Positions 44,051 through 54,551 of a stretch of DNA of 64,000 nt are shown piece after piece. A model generated the notes under the pieces. That model worked only from the letters and a program-made list of their open reading frames with translations, searched no databases and was not told the DNA's origin. A program made the translations under genes and the position numbers. Positions within the stretch are counted from its first letter, which is position 1. Each line of letters starts with the position of its first letter. Origin of the DNA: Tetragonia tetragonoides (taxonomy: Eukaryota; Streptophyta; Magnoliopsida; Caryophyllales; Aizoaceae); assembly GCA_038025085.1 (NCBI GenBank), contig CM076146.1, positions 19,787,001 to 19,851,000 of the forward strand, written 5' to 3'.

Positions 44051-45290
44051 CGTGAAGTTCGGAGGAGTGATAGGTGTGGAGAAAAAGGTATGTAGTGATG
44101 GCGAATTTATGGATGGTGAGGCTGTTTGTGGTGCAGGTAAACGAGAACCTGGCGGTGTAGACGGTTGCAGACGAACCAGCCTTGCCGAAGGCCGAGCCCA
44201 ACTTTTCTCAAGGTTTCCTTTGTTCGTCGGACCCCCTATCCTGAATAGGAAGCACAGAGCACTTAGTAACATGAAAAAGAAAACCAAGAGACTATCATCT
44301 AAGAAAAAATGTTGACCCACATATAGAAAAAGACATTGTCCTAAAAAAAAGTCCTTAAGCCTAAATGCCCGAATATTTCCCTAATATCAAAGGAAAACAA
44401 AGTCAATGAACGAAAATAATAAAAAAAAAAAAAGACTAATTCTCCTATTTTTTATTTTTCTGGACTCAAAGAAAAAGGAAAAATGGGATAAAATAAAATA
44501 AAAGATTTTCGGTCCTCTTTTTATTTTGATTTTTGCCCTTTTTTTATTTTTCCGGCGACTTTTTCTTTAATTTACCGATTGTTTTTTTTGTTTTTTGAGT
44601 TTTTATTTTATTTTATTTTTTTATTTTATTTTTTTTTTAACAGAATCTGAATTACATCAAAAGAAAAATAAAAATAAAGAAAATAGAAAAAGGGAGAGGG
44701 GAAATTGGGAGACTGACTCTTTTTTTTTGCTACAAGGTCCTAGAAAATTGTTGATGACTTTTAAAATATATTATTGGAAAAATGATGGGTGTTCATTGAA
44801 TTTGAATTCTCGCACATCTTCGGGCATTAGGAACTAGCAAAAAATAAAAGAAAAGGTTCCTAACACGTAATTACATGTTGGCACATAATCACGATATTCA
44901 TACATTCAGGCAAGCATTACAACGACATAATTACAGGCAAACATGTGATCAGACGGACATTACAACGACACATGCGCAACAAACAAGCGGATGCATAAAT
45001 GTAGGCTAGAGGCTTTTGGCTCCTGTGAGGTTACCAATACAAATTACAATTTCTGTTCGGCGGATGGTCGACACATCAATTGTAATTCTTTTCATCAGCA
45101 AGGATTGATGAGTCATGGGTGAGGAAGCGTTGATTTGCACAATAGGACAACTGTATATTCCTTAAGATATACGGGTTGTCTACGAGTTGAGACACAAACT
45201 TCCTCGAGGGTCGATAAGGGTCAAAAGGTTGTGCCAAAGCACATGCAAATGATGCAAAAATATGGAACATGTTATTAAACAATTAAGCAA
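44051..45290 (-). other. Leader of element C, PBS deleted
   Basis: Homologous to the B leader. At 45290 it joins directly to LTR interior sequence: AATTAAGCAA then GACTCCCGCT. The PBS and roughly the last 200 bp of the 5' LTR are missing. T/A runs occur at 44580-44640. Confidence 0.7.
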
Positions 45291-46139
45291 GACTCCCGCT
45301 CATATAGAACATATGAGTACCGAAGAATAAAGGGTTCGGGGGCGAAGGTACGAGGTGGGAAGGTGTTAGGCACCCAGCTCGCCCGTATTATTCAAGCATG
45401 ATATCTACATTATGACTATTGGAAAAATAAACAATTAGGCAATTAATTTAATTTGAGCCCTCGGGAGTTAGTACCTGAACTGTAGGCTATATTTGACAAA
45501 AATAGTAAAGGCAAGATCTCAAGTTTGGAAGAAAGAGGGAGAACCTCAGAGTCAATACTACTAAGAATAGAGGTTGTCAACTGTAGACTGTGTGTTTTGA
45601 ACTGAGGGTGGAGGGTTGTATTTACAGGCGCAGAAAGTAGGGTTGGACGGGTGAAAGGAGCCGAAAAATTGAATTTGGGCTGAAAAAAGAGTCGGGCCAG
45701 AAGCCACGTCAGCACCGCTGAGTGGCCCTGGGAATTTTGTCGCCGCTAGCAGCCATGGGATTTATCCCAGGACCGCTGACGACTGTTAGCTGCCAGCTGG
45801 ATGACGTCATAATGACGACATCCAGTCTATTTTTATTTTCCGGAGGAATTTTAGTGTTCCGAAAAATATGAAAAGACCCTTTTACCCCTGGACGGTAAAA
45901 GACGGTTCTACCCCTGGATCGCACCTTGGCGACCGAGAGTTGGAAATGGGCATGAGAGGTGTCGTTGGAAAGCTCTTGAACGGGGCTTTTGAATGGGGTT
46001 GGAATAAAGGACTGTTTGGAGGAAAACCTGAGACCTTATCCTAACTATTAAAGCAAAAATAGAGTTCAAGTTTATAAATTACTCCTTTCATCATCGGGCT
46101 TCTGCGAAGAAATATGAAGGCGCTTTTTTGGCGTCTACA
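45291..46139 (-). repeat. 5' LTR of element C, internally deleted
   Basis: About 849 bp against 1234 bp for the 3' LTR. It lacks the 3' terminus and PBS side, and has a second gap at about 45391 where some 190 bp present at 32758-32980 are absent. The TATA box is altered to TGTAAATA at c(45619..45626). The bZIP palindrome TGACGTCA is kept at 45802-45809. The GC cluster (45705-45785) is longer than in the 3' LTR and contains CGCCGCTAGCAGCC and ACCGCTGACG. Confidence 0.85.
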
Positions 46140-46391
46140 GCAGCCGAGTTATGCGTGTCCGAGTTTGAGTAGAAGGTGAATCACGTGCTAGTGTCTGCTC
46201 CGAAGGGCATGTGTGAGTACTGCTGGACCAAGAAACGGAAACACGCCGATGATTTTAGGAAGCGTTTCATGCCCCACAAGTTTCGTGGATATGCTTATTT
46301 ATACACGCCTTGTAAGGAGGTGAAGCCTAGAAGGAAGGACGATCATGATGAGTCCCCTAGTGCGAAGCAGAATCGTGCGAGTGTCAAGTAG
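46140..46391 (+). pseudogene. Unrecognised extra ORF of element X, part 2
   Basis: Continues the frame of 31760-32451 across element C. One TAG (about 46170) precedes VLVSAPKGMCEYCWTKKRK and FRKRFMPHKFRGYAYLY; it ends at TAG 46389-46391. Basic, with CEYC as the only Cys pair. Whole-ORF length before interruption was about 310 codons. No family recognised. Confidence 0.5.
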
Positions 46392-47089
46392 AACTAGTTG
46401 ATTGCTTTAGTAGTTTTACTTGAGAATTATTGAACTTTTAGTTATTGTGATGACTCTGCGTGGTCAAGATTGATGTTGGTGTAGTTGCATAGGCAACAAA
46501 TATTTATTATTGTTATTTACTTTGCAATTTGTCTCATTGCAAAACTATTTCATTCCATTAAATGAATATCATTGAGAATTTGTTTTAAAAGATCGTTATA
46601 TCACATAATTGCATGGTTGACAAATAGCTTCGAAATTCTATCTTGTATTGCCTAGACATGATGGGAAATCCATGTCGGAGATATGACAAAATTGTCATTG
46701 AGCATGATCATATCAATTGTGAGCCAAAGGCTAAGCATGTATTATATGCAATTAAAGTCATTGTTTATTGCCCTACTAAATAGTATGGAGCCTCGATGTG
46801 TGCATTGTGAATGTTATTGTTTATCAATCGTGTGAGACCAATCTGTCTACTTTGTTATAGCATATCGAACTATTATGCATGAGAACTGAGAAATATTCAA
46901 AGCAAGTATGTTGCTTAGACCTACAATGTAAGGTCGATCATTGGAACTTATATTCTATTTGCTAAATGTCAAGAGATAGGTTTCAATTACAACCTATATC
47001 TCTCAACTTGACCCCGATTTGGGTCAAATGTGCCAACATTGCTGAAATGGTTATCAACCATTGCTCTTTTATGTCTCAGATTTCTTATA
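46392..47089 (+). other. Noncoding spacer of element X between extra ORF and gag
   Basis: About 700 bp, AT-rich, with short imperfect repeats around AAGCATGTATT and CAAGTATGTTGC. No domain, LTR end or PBS found. Confidence 0.5.
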
Positions 47090-48010
47090 ATGGCAACCAA
47101 CGACCGACTCGCTAGACTAGAATTAGGACTTACTAATGTGGTCGAACACATTACGCGCCAGTTAGAGCGTCAAGAGCAAGATCACAACGCACAGAATCTG
47201 AAACGCGCAACTTTAAGGATTTTGATGCACTCAAACCTCCAACGTTTGATGTGGCTCTGAGCCCACTAAGTTAGAGAGTTTGATTATAGAGTTCGAGAAG
47301 TTGTTTTGGGCGACTAGTCGGCCGAATAACATGAAGGTTAACACCGCTACCTATTACCTGAAGGTTGAAGCGAACAAGTGGTGGAGCAATGTGGGAACTG
47401 AACTACTCGCCATTGAGAACTATGGGTGGACCGAATTCAAGGAATCCATTCGTGAGAGGTTCTATCCAAGAGCTATCTGTCGCCAGAAGCAACGGGAATT
47501 TGAGAACATCTATCAAGGAAAGCTATCTGTGGTTGAGTACGCGACAAAGTTCAACGAGCTTGCTGCTTTTGCACCTGGTGACGACCGAAGCTGAACGTGT
47601 CGAGAGGTTTGAGGATGGTCTCAAGTGGGACATTCAGCGTTTTGTTATGGGAAACTCGCTAACGTTCCAAGGATCTTACGAGAAGGCCTTGAACCAAGAG
47701 CGTGCTGTGGACCGCCGTGATTCGTTGTTTGGGAAGCATAAACCAGACGAAGGGAGTTCATCCCAGTCGAATGTCGCAGACAAGAGGCCGATGCCCAACA
47801 ATATTCACAACAACCAAGGTGGTAGTCAGAACCACAATGGGAACAGGAATTGTGACTCGAACACTCATAGAGCTACGATGTTAGCTAGGATGAATACGCC
47901 TTGTAGTCGCTGCAACAAGACGCATCCTGGCAAGAACTGTTGTGGCGATGTGCTTCAATACTACGAGTGCAACAAGTCTGGTCATAAAGCTTATGAATGC
48001 TTGAGTCGTG
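47090..48010 (+). pseudogene. Gag of element X, cut by CACTA-2
   Basis: MATNDRLARLELGLTNVVEH from ATG 47090, then FKESIRERFYPRAICRQKQR and VVEYATKFNELAAFAPGDD, the Ty3/gypsy retrotrans_gag pattern (chromovirus-like), then ERFEDGLKWDIQRFVMG and a knuckle region with YYECNKSGHKAYEC, in which the first Cys of C-x2-C-x4-H-x4-C is Tyr. Frameshifts near 47260 and 47585. The gene ends at the CACTA-2 insertion at 48011; pol should lie beyond the window. Confidence 0.75.
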
Positions 48011-48025
48011 CACTACTAAAGAACA

Positions 48026-48545
48026 TGGGAACAACGTCGGTTTTTTATCACGACGTCGGTTATTATACAGACGTGATAGAGGGGTGACGTAGTAGGTGAG
48101 ACCCTACAACGTCGGTTTTTTTACCGATGTGATAAACTAACATACAACGTCGGTTTTTTTAAGAAAAGCGATGTGGTACACAAATGTATAACAACGGTTT
48201 TCTTAAAAAACTGATGTGGAAGACAGGTGTACCACGTCGATTTTTCTGGGAAACCAATGTTAAAAGTCTATTTACAAAATCGGTTATTTCAAAAAAACCG
48301 ATGTGATAAGTGCATCAAGTATATGGGATACACAGCTACAACATCCGTTATTATAAAATAACCGACGTTGAAGATGCAGTTACAACGTCGGTTTTTTCTT
48401 AAAAAGCGATTTTAAATGTTTAACATACCACATCGGTTATCTGATAAAACCGATGTGAAAAGCCCATAAAGTGGATTGTACATAGATCTACAACATTGGT
48501 TTCTCTTAAACAACTGACGTTGAAGATTTTGATTTTTTCTGTGTA
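48026..48545. repeat. Subterminal repeats of CACTA-2
   Basis: Many copies of ACAACGTCGGTTTTTTTA and the complement AAAACCGATGTGATA, alternating in orientation at 40-60 bp spacing. This is typical of transposase-binding subterminal regions in CACTA elements. Confidence 0.9.
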
Positions 48546-49609
48546 TATAATTAAAATTGACCATATTAGGTCAGTTTTATGATTAAAAATATAACTGACG
48601 TTAAAATTATTATATTTTTTTAAAAAAATAATATCATTTCATATAATATATATTCCTTCCCTGTAAAAGACATTAATATATTCAAAGAATCCCAAGATCA
48701 ACTATGTATAGCATCAACATTCATCTTCACCACCACCACTACAACTAAAAACTCCACTCAAATGCTGCACCATAAGTAATGTACTAAAATCAATAAGCTC
48801 CAATACCATCAGATAATAATTTTCATCATCAACAATTAACAGAGTATTGTGGGTACTTTACAGCTACAGATCGAAACTCTTAAACATATACAACATTGGC
48901 TTGAACTACACAAAATACCTGCATTGAACTACACAAATCGATCTCTTACAACACCTGCATTGAACTACCTCATATCCATATAGCCACGTTCTCTTACAAA
49001 AAGTTCATAATCCATATTAAAAGTGACTACTATTGAGTCCAACTTAAAAAATATGCCCATGCAAAACAACCTGCACATAACATTAGGTAAACTAATTAAA
49101 GACATTTAGTAGAGACTAGTAGTTACATGTCAGGACCAAATTTTATTTTTTTTTTTTTTGGGGGGGGGGAGGTGGCAGTAAGTACAAACAAAACATTTTC
49201 CTTATTTCACCTGTAGAAAACAAGTCAAAAAAAGATCCATCTTTTATTTCACATTGGCTGGTCTAACTAGGAATCAGTGTTGCACACACGTGAGAGGAGC
49301 CCAGGACGCAAAATACAGTGTGACTTGGTTTAATACAAACCTAGACATTCTTTTCAACACTTTGCGTTCTGTTTTGCTGCTGTCATTTCCTGCTTGTTTT
49401 GCTTTGTTTTCATCATGTAAATGAGCTACCAATTGAGTTTATATGACAAGAAAATGGCAGTAAACAACTCAGATTAAAATGGCAATGAGTTCTATTATAT
49501 TGTTCTGTCAGCCAAACAGAAAAACCCATCACTCACAAAATACACAACACAACTTCCCTTTAGCTTCAGTGGCAATATCAGCTCTTTTCTCTGAAAACAA
49601 AAAAGAAAA
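48546..49609. other. CACTA-2 interior without genes
   Basis: AT-rich. A T/G homopolymer stretch lies at 49142-49170. 49400-49609 probably belongs to the 5' flank of the captured gene fragment that follows. Nothing else recognised. Confidence 0.5.
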
Positions 49610-49880
49610 ATGAGCAAACCAGCAACACCACCAGTAGCTATGGACTTGAGTACCATTAAGGAAAATACCATTCTCAACAGCCCAGCTCTTGTTGAGGTCA
49701 GTTACAAATTTCACAAGTTAATTATTATTTTTTGTTATTTTCTTTGATATTTAAAATTGTGTTTTCTGATAAAAATGTGTAAATTATTGGTGAACAGTAC
49801 ATCTTGGAAACCAGTGGTTACCCAAGTGAGCATGAGCTGTTGAAGGAAATCAGAGAGGCTACTGTGGAGAAATATAAACA
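49610..49880 (+). pseudogene. Captured O-methyltransferase (CCoAOMT-like) gene fragment
   Basis: Exon 1 (49610-49696) reads from ATG and ends LNSPALVE|GTCAGT. A 101-bp intron ends GAACAG. Exon 2 (from 49798) reads YILETSGYPSEHELLKEIRE then ATVEKYK near 49878. This matches the N-terminus of plant caffeoyl-CoA O-methyltransferase-like proteins (YILET.xYPxEHExLKELREAT). The reading phase across the intron is correct. The catalytic domain is absent, so this is a gene fragment carried inside CACTA-2 on its opposite strand. Confidence 0.65.
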
Positions 49881-50251
49881 CATCTATACTACTATTTTTG
49901 TCTCTCTTCTCTCAATCTTAACAAATTTGGTTTCAAATTCAGTAATATTTTCTGTGAAAATGAAAAGAAATGTTCCAATGCTACTAGCAAACCAAAAATT
50001 TGCTGTTTTGGGTTAATTTTGGGATGGTACCTAAATAAATATCAAACTTGTTTGCTATCTGTTTTTATGACTTTAGATGAACCTCATACACAAAAATTTG
50101 GGTTGATGTCTTCCCTCAATCTTTGATTAAAATACAAGGAAATCAAGAAAGATATAGTTGAATACCATGTGTTTTGGAGCACGTTTGGATGATACCTGAG
50201 TAATGATGTCACTTCAGGAAGCCTAGACAACTAGTTGTTCATCATCTTGAT
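49881..50251. other. Region after the captured fragment, no gene
   Basis: AT-rich. It may include intron sequence of the captured methyltransferase gene, followed by the 3' flank of the minus-strand Ulp1-like gene. Confidence 0.4.
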
Positions 50252-51082
50252 TAGGCCGGAGGATAATAGTCTACCCATTCAATGCGGACTTCATCGATTT
50301 GCTCATGTGTGTAAGCATATTTTCCAGAAAAACACTATAAGAGGACAAAACAAAGCAATTATGATTGGAAAAACTAGCTGCTGACGCACAAAAGAATGTT
50401 TCTTTACCTGTAGAATATCTTTGACCTTTTTGTCCTGTAGACCTAATATCACATCTCTCATGTATCTCATAACGTAAAATCCACACTCTGTACCTCAACG
50501 TTGAATATGGCACTATCACGATATCAAACATACATTAGCATCGGATTAAATGAAAGTGATGAACACAATTATTCGTTAATAGAACATATGTATTGACTTA
50601 CTTCTACTGGGTCCCACTTTGTGGTACTTTTGGCACCACCGTTCCTCCCACCACCCCTCATACGATATGTCGTCAAAGCTCTAATCAACAAAAGAAAAAA
50701 GAGAGATACAATCAGAAATTACTATGGTTTGCCAAAACCACACTAAATTACAGTCTAGAAAGCAAACTCGCGAATTAATAATTTGCCTAATATCCTTGGG
50801 AGTTTTTTCCCTAATGAGTCAAGCCAATATACACGATTGTCTTTTGGATAGATGACACATAACATCCAATATTGCCTAAATAATCAAACAAGTTAGTAAT
50901 AGGTAAATGGAATTACTTTGTACCAAAAATAAACTGCTCGTACTTTACATTGTATATATACTTACACATTTGGTGAAGGATCGATAAAAGGTACAAAATA
51001 GCAATTTTCGCCACCAACAAGTAGTGTATTAGAGACATTATCCTCCCTCTCTCCTACTTCTTCATTATCAGTGCGCATTATG
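50252..51082 (-). pseudogene. Ulp1-like (C48) cysteine protease exons of CACTA-2
   Basis: Minus-strand blocks, in order: LLVGGNCYFVPFIDPSPNV|GTAAGT (about c(50966..51070)); YWMLCVIYPKDNRVYWLDSL (about c(50780..50870)), where His of the usual HW is Tyr; TYRMRGGG ... TKWDPVE (about c(50606..50685)); TECGFYVMRYMRDVILGLQ ending CAG|GTAAAG (c(50409..50490), with the catalytic Cys); and FSGKYAYTHEQIDEVRIEW to PPA-stop (c(50252..50335)). Ulp1-family domains are commonly encoded by plant CACTA elements. Loss of the catalytic His suggests inactivity. The copia insertion at 51083 separates the upstream exons. Confidence 0.75.
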
Positions 51083-51685
51083 TGTTGAATTTGTCCTATG
51101 AACTAATCATAAGAATTAATAATCGCATTATTGGTTGGACTATGGAAACCGATCTTTAATTAATATGGGTAATCGTAATGTTTTGCTAGAAACCAATTAC
51201 GGTTTGTAGGCCCGAAAAGAGTTTTGGACTTACTGCCACATTAAGTAAACCAGCAGGGTCGCACACTTAACAGGCTCGTTTTATTAGAAGGGTCTAATTC
51301 GGATTAGGCCCATTACACACTTAACCTAATCAGCCCTCCTGCCTCCCTATATATATCGTGACTTCTGATCAGTTAGGGTTACACGTGATAATCAGTTTTC
51401 ACGAAACCCTAACTGTGTGTCATTAGAGTAAGGAGAGAACGGAGGTTGTGAACGGGATCACTGTACTAGCATACTGACGTGTGGATTCGAGCCTGTGTGT
51501 GGATACCAGTTGAGGCACGACATCTAACGTTTTCATCCATACTCAACCACTGTTCATCCAACCAGCGACCAAGGAGTGAGGTAGGATTTCGATTTGATAT
51601 TTAATTACAGTAATCACATGTTTTCTAGGTTAATCGAATTTCTATTATGCATATATGATCATGTTAGTGGTTAGAAATTCATTCA
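51083..51685 (+). repeat. 5' LTR of the copia element
   Basis: Starts TGTTGAATTTG and ends TTCATTCA, one base before the PBS. TATA box CTATATATATC at about 51348-51358. It contains ACGTGATAATCAG and AACCCTAACTG shared with the 3' LTR. Confidence 0.95.
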
Positions 51686-51686
51686 C

Positions 51687-51698
51687 TGGTATCAGAGC
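51687..51698 (+). other. Primer-binding site of the copia element
   Basis: TGGTATCAGAGC, the standard plant initiator-Met tRNA site. Confidence 0.95.
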
Positions 51699-53065
51699 TG
51701 CTTGTGTTTTACTGGCTTCGAATATATTATATATGGTAGATATATGAGTAAGTTCGAAATCATGATATGTGTATAATACATGTTTATGTGTGATTCGTTT
51801 TCTGTTTATTTTAATATTCGGATCTGAGCATGATAGTATTTTTCTGTCTTTGAGAGCATGTCTGTATAAATAGTTCATATGTTTAGATTCGTATATTACA
51901 AATAGCATGTTGTTTGAATGCAAGTCGTTGTAATTCTGTATGCTACTGTTTGACGAATACACATAGATAAACTAGGGCTAAACCCTAAAATATGGTAATA
52001 CGATTAGCCTAGGGTTCACGATTAATGAGATTAATCGTGGCAGTTTCCCCACTAAACGGAATTGAGAATTCTGTTTAGGTTTCGGGGCGCTGCCCCTCGA
52101 CCCCGCAAGGGGGCGCCGCCCCCTTCACCCCTGCATGGATCCGCTTGTTTGTGCGAATGATGTTTTACTTTTATGCCATTACAAATCTTTGATGTTTGAT
52201 ATATGATATCTTAGTTCACATGATGTTGAATGGTATGATAGGGTGAATAGTATGGCCCATAAGTTTATTTTGGTTTTAAATACGGCTTGCCTGTCGTTTA
52301 TTTGAATCTAATTATTAAATACGACCTGCGTGTCGTTACTTTGAATGTAATAATTAGATTATTGCTAGCGTAGTAGTGAAACTTTTATGATATAGTTGAT
52401 TGTAAAATCAAGCTCATTAAGGTCAAAGGATATTATGGAGATGACCATCCAGCTACTATATGGAAGAAGCAAAGAGTGGAGATTAGATCACCATAGCTTA
52501 GGGGGCCATACTATATCACATGTGTTATTATTTATGCTTCCGCTTATTTACTGTTGATTATACTTATTGTTATGTTTGCATGAAACTCAACTCCATATAA
52601 TCAATCACATCCCTTAGTAATATTAAGTTAACTTGATGCCTTTCCAATTTAATACACCTATTAGGACTTGGTTCATTAAAATGTGTCTGCCAAAGTAGAG
52701 CATCCTTAATTACTCAAGTATGTTAGGATGAGTAACAGTTACCCATATGTATAAATTGGTTTTCTTAATAAGGCTATCAAAACAGTTTTCGGCCTTAAGG
52801 CATAGAGTTGGGAGCCGGGACATACGATGTCATCCCAACAATCAGGAGTTGTATAAGATACAATTAGTAAAGGGTTACTTACCTAAATAACTAAGTGTAA
52901 AGTGATAAGCCAAAGCTTACTTGATACTTAGGAAATATGGATTTTGGCTCCACTATATTTTATAGGGATATCTGTCACATTAATATAGTGGAGTTATTTT
53001 GTTAAATTGTTAACGAAATATTTATGAAATAAGTCACTAAAATCTTTGTACATTTGTTGTAGATA
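51699..53065 (+). other. Leader of the copia element with GC hairpins
   Basis: 1.37 kb AT-rich leader. At 52084-52125 it contains two adjacent GC-rich hairpins: GGGGC-GCT-GCCCC (52084-52096) and AAGGGGGC-GCC-GCCCCCTT (52107-52125). No coding frame supported. Confidence 0.7.
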
Positions 53066-54551
53066 ATGTCAAACCCTACATCATCACACTCATTTTCACT
53101 GCGATCCGTCCTTGAGAAGGACAAACTGAATGGAACCAATTTCTTGGACTGGTATCGAAACTTGAGAATTGTTCTCAAACAAGAGAAAAAGGATTATGTC
53201 CTTGAGAAACCAGTCCCCAAGAAGGCTCCTGCTACCAATGCTCCTCATGCTGAGAGGAATGCTTATCAGAAGCTCAAAGATGATTCAATTGATGTCAGTT
53301 GTCTCATGCTAGCCACCATGAATTCTGAGCTTCAGAAGCGATATGAAAGTATGGAGGCTTATGAGATGATTGAGAGCCTTAAAGGGATGTTTCAGGAGCA
53401 AGCACGAACTGAGAGGTTTAACCCTGTGTCTGACTTGGTTAAGTGTAAGATGGGGAAAGGAAGTTCAGTTAGTCCTCATGTAATCAAGATGATTGGTTAT
53501 GTTGAGCACTTGGAAAAACTGGGCTCCTCAATGGGTCAAGAGTTGGCCACTGATATCATCTTAGCATCATTGACTAATGATTATGATACTTTTGTTATGA
53601 ACTATAATATGCATAATCTTAACAAGTCATTGGCTGAGCTGCATGGGATGCTTAAAACTGCTGAGCAAAACGCCAAGAAGGACCCAACTCCCAATGTTCT
53701 AATGGTTAGAAAAGGGGGACAATTTAAGAAACATGGTCAAGCTAAGGACAAGGGAAAGGCTAACATGAAGGGTCCGATTGTGAATCAGCCCAAAGGAAAG
53801 CCTAAGTTCAAACCCTCGTCTGGTCCTAATGATGAAACCAAGTGCTTCTACTGCAATGAGCTTGGGCATTGGAAGAGGAATTGCAAGAAATATTTGGAGG
53901 ATCTGAAGAAGAACAAGGGAAGTGTTCCTTCAACTTCAGGTAAATGTTATGTTATAGAAGTAAATGTATTTACTTCTTCAAATTCTACTTCATGGGTATT
54001 AGATACCGGATGTGGTGCTCACATTTGTGCAAATGTGCAGGGACTAAAGAGAAGTAGGACTTTGGCAAAAGGAGAAGTGGACCTGAGCGTTGGAAATGGA
54101 GCAAGAGTTGCTGCGTTATCTGTAGGAACATTTTATTTAAGTTTGCCATCTGGATTGGTTTTACAACTCAATAATTGTTATTATGTACCTGCCATTAGCA
54201 GGAATATTATTTCTGTTTCCGTTTTGGACTTGGAAGATTTTGTCTTTGTGATTAAGAACAAATGTTGTTCCTTTTATAAAGATGATATATTTTATGGTAG
54301 CGGTCCAATGAAAAATGGTCTTTATGTTCTAGACCTTAAAATTCCAGTTTATAACATAACTACTAAGAGGCTCAAATCAAATGACTCTAACCCAACTTAC
54401 TTTTGGCATTGTCGTCCTGGACATATAAACGAGAAACCTGTTCAAAAGCTCCATAATGATGGACTTTAAACTCATTTGACTTTGAATCATTTGAGACATG
54501 TGAGTCTTGTTTATTAGGGAAGATGACTAAGGCACCTTTCACTGGTCACAT
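53066..54551 (+). pseudogene. Copia gag, protease and pre-integrase region
   Basis: Open from ATG 53066 to 54469 (467 codons). Gag: KLNGTNFLDWYRNLRIVLKQ, LKGMFQEQARTERFN. Zinc knuckle: CFYCNELGHWKRNC (about 53847-53888). Protease: WVLDTGCGAHICANVQGL with intact catalytic Asp (about 53995-54048). Pre-integrase: YFWHCRPGHINEKPVQKL, where the usual HxRLGH is altered. A frameshift near 54465 gives the TAA at 54467-54469; the integrase zinc domain follows in another frame, with a second frameshift near 54568. Confidence 0.85.

Larger units (their letters stand above)
32452..46139 (-). mobile_element. Tat-type retrotransposon C, whole insertion
   Basis: 13.7 kb on the minus strand, bounded by TGTAAGGACCC (left) and GCGTCTACA (right), each the outer end of an LTR. 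Five-bp target duplications GCAGC flank it at 32447-32451 and 46140-46144. Order on the minus strand: 5' LTR, leader, gag, protease, zinc-knuckle module, integrase, antisense DUF7745-like gene, antisense PMD gene, tandem repeats, PPT, 3' LTR. RT and RNase H are missing. Confidence 0.9.

Noticed and set aside
48026..48545. Regularly spaced ACAACGTCGG repeats as a CRISPR-like array
   Set aside because: Repeats alternate in orientation, vary in spacing and lie next to a CACTA terminus; they are subterminal transposase-binding repeats in a plant genome.
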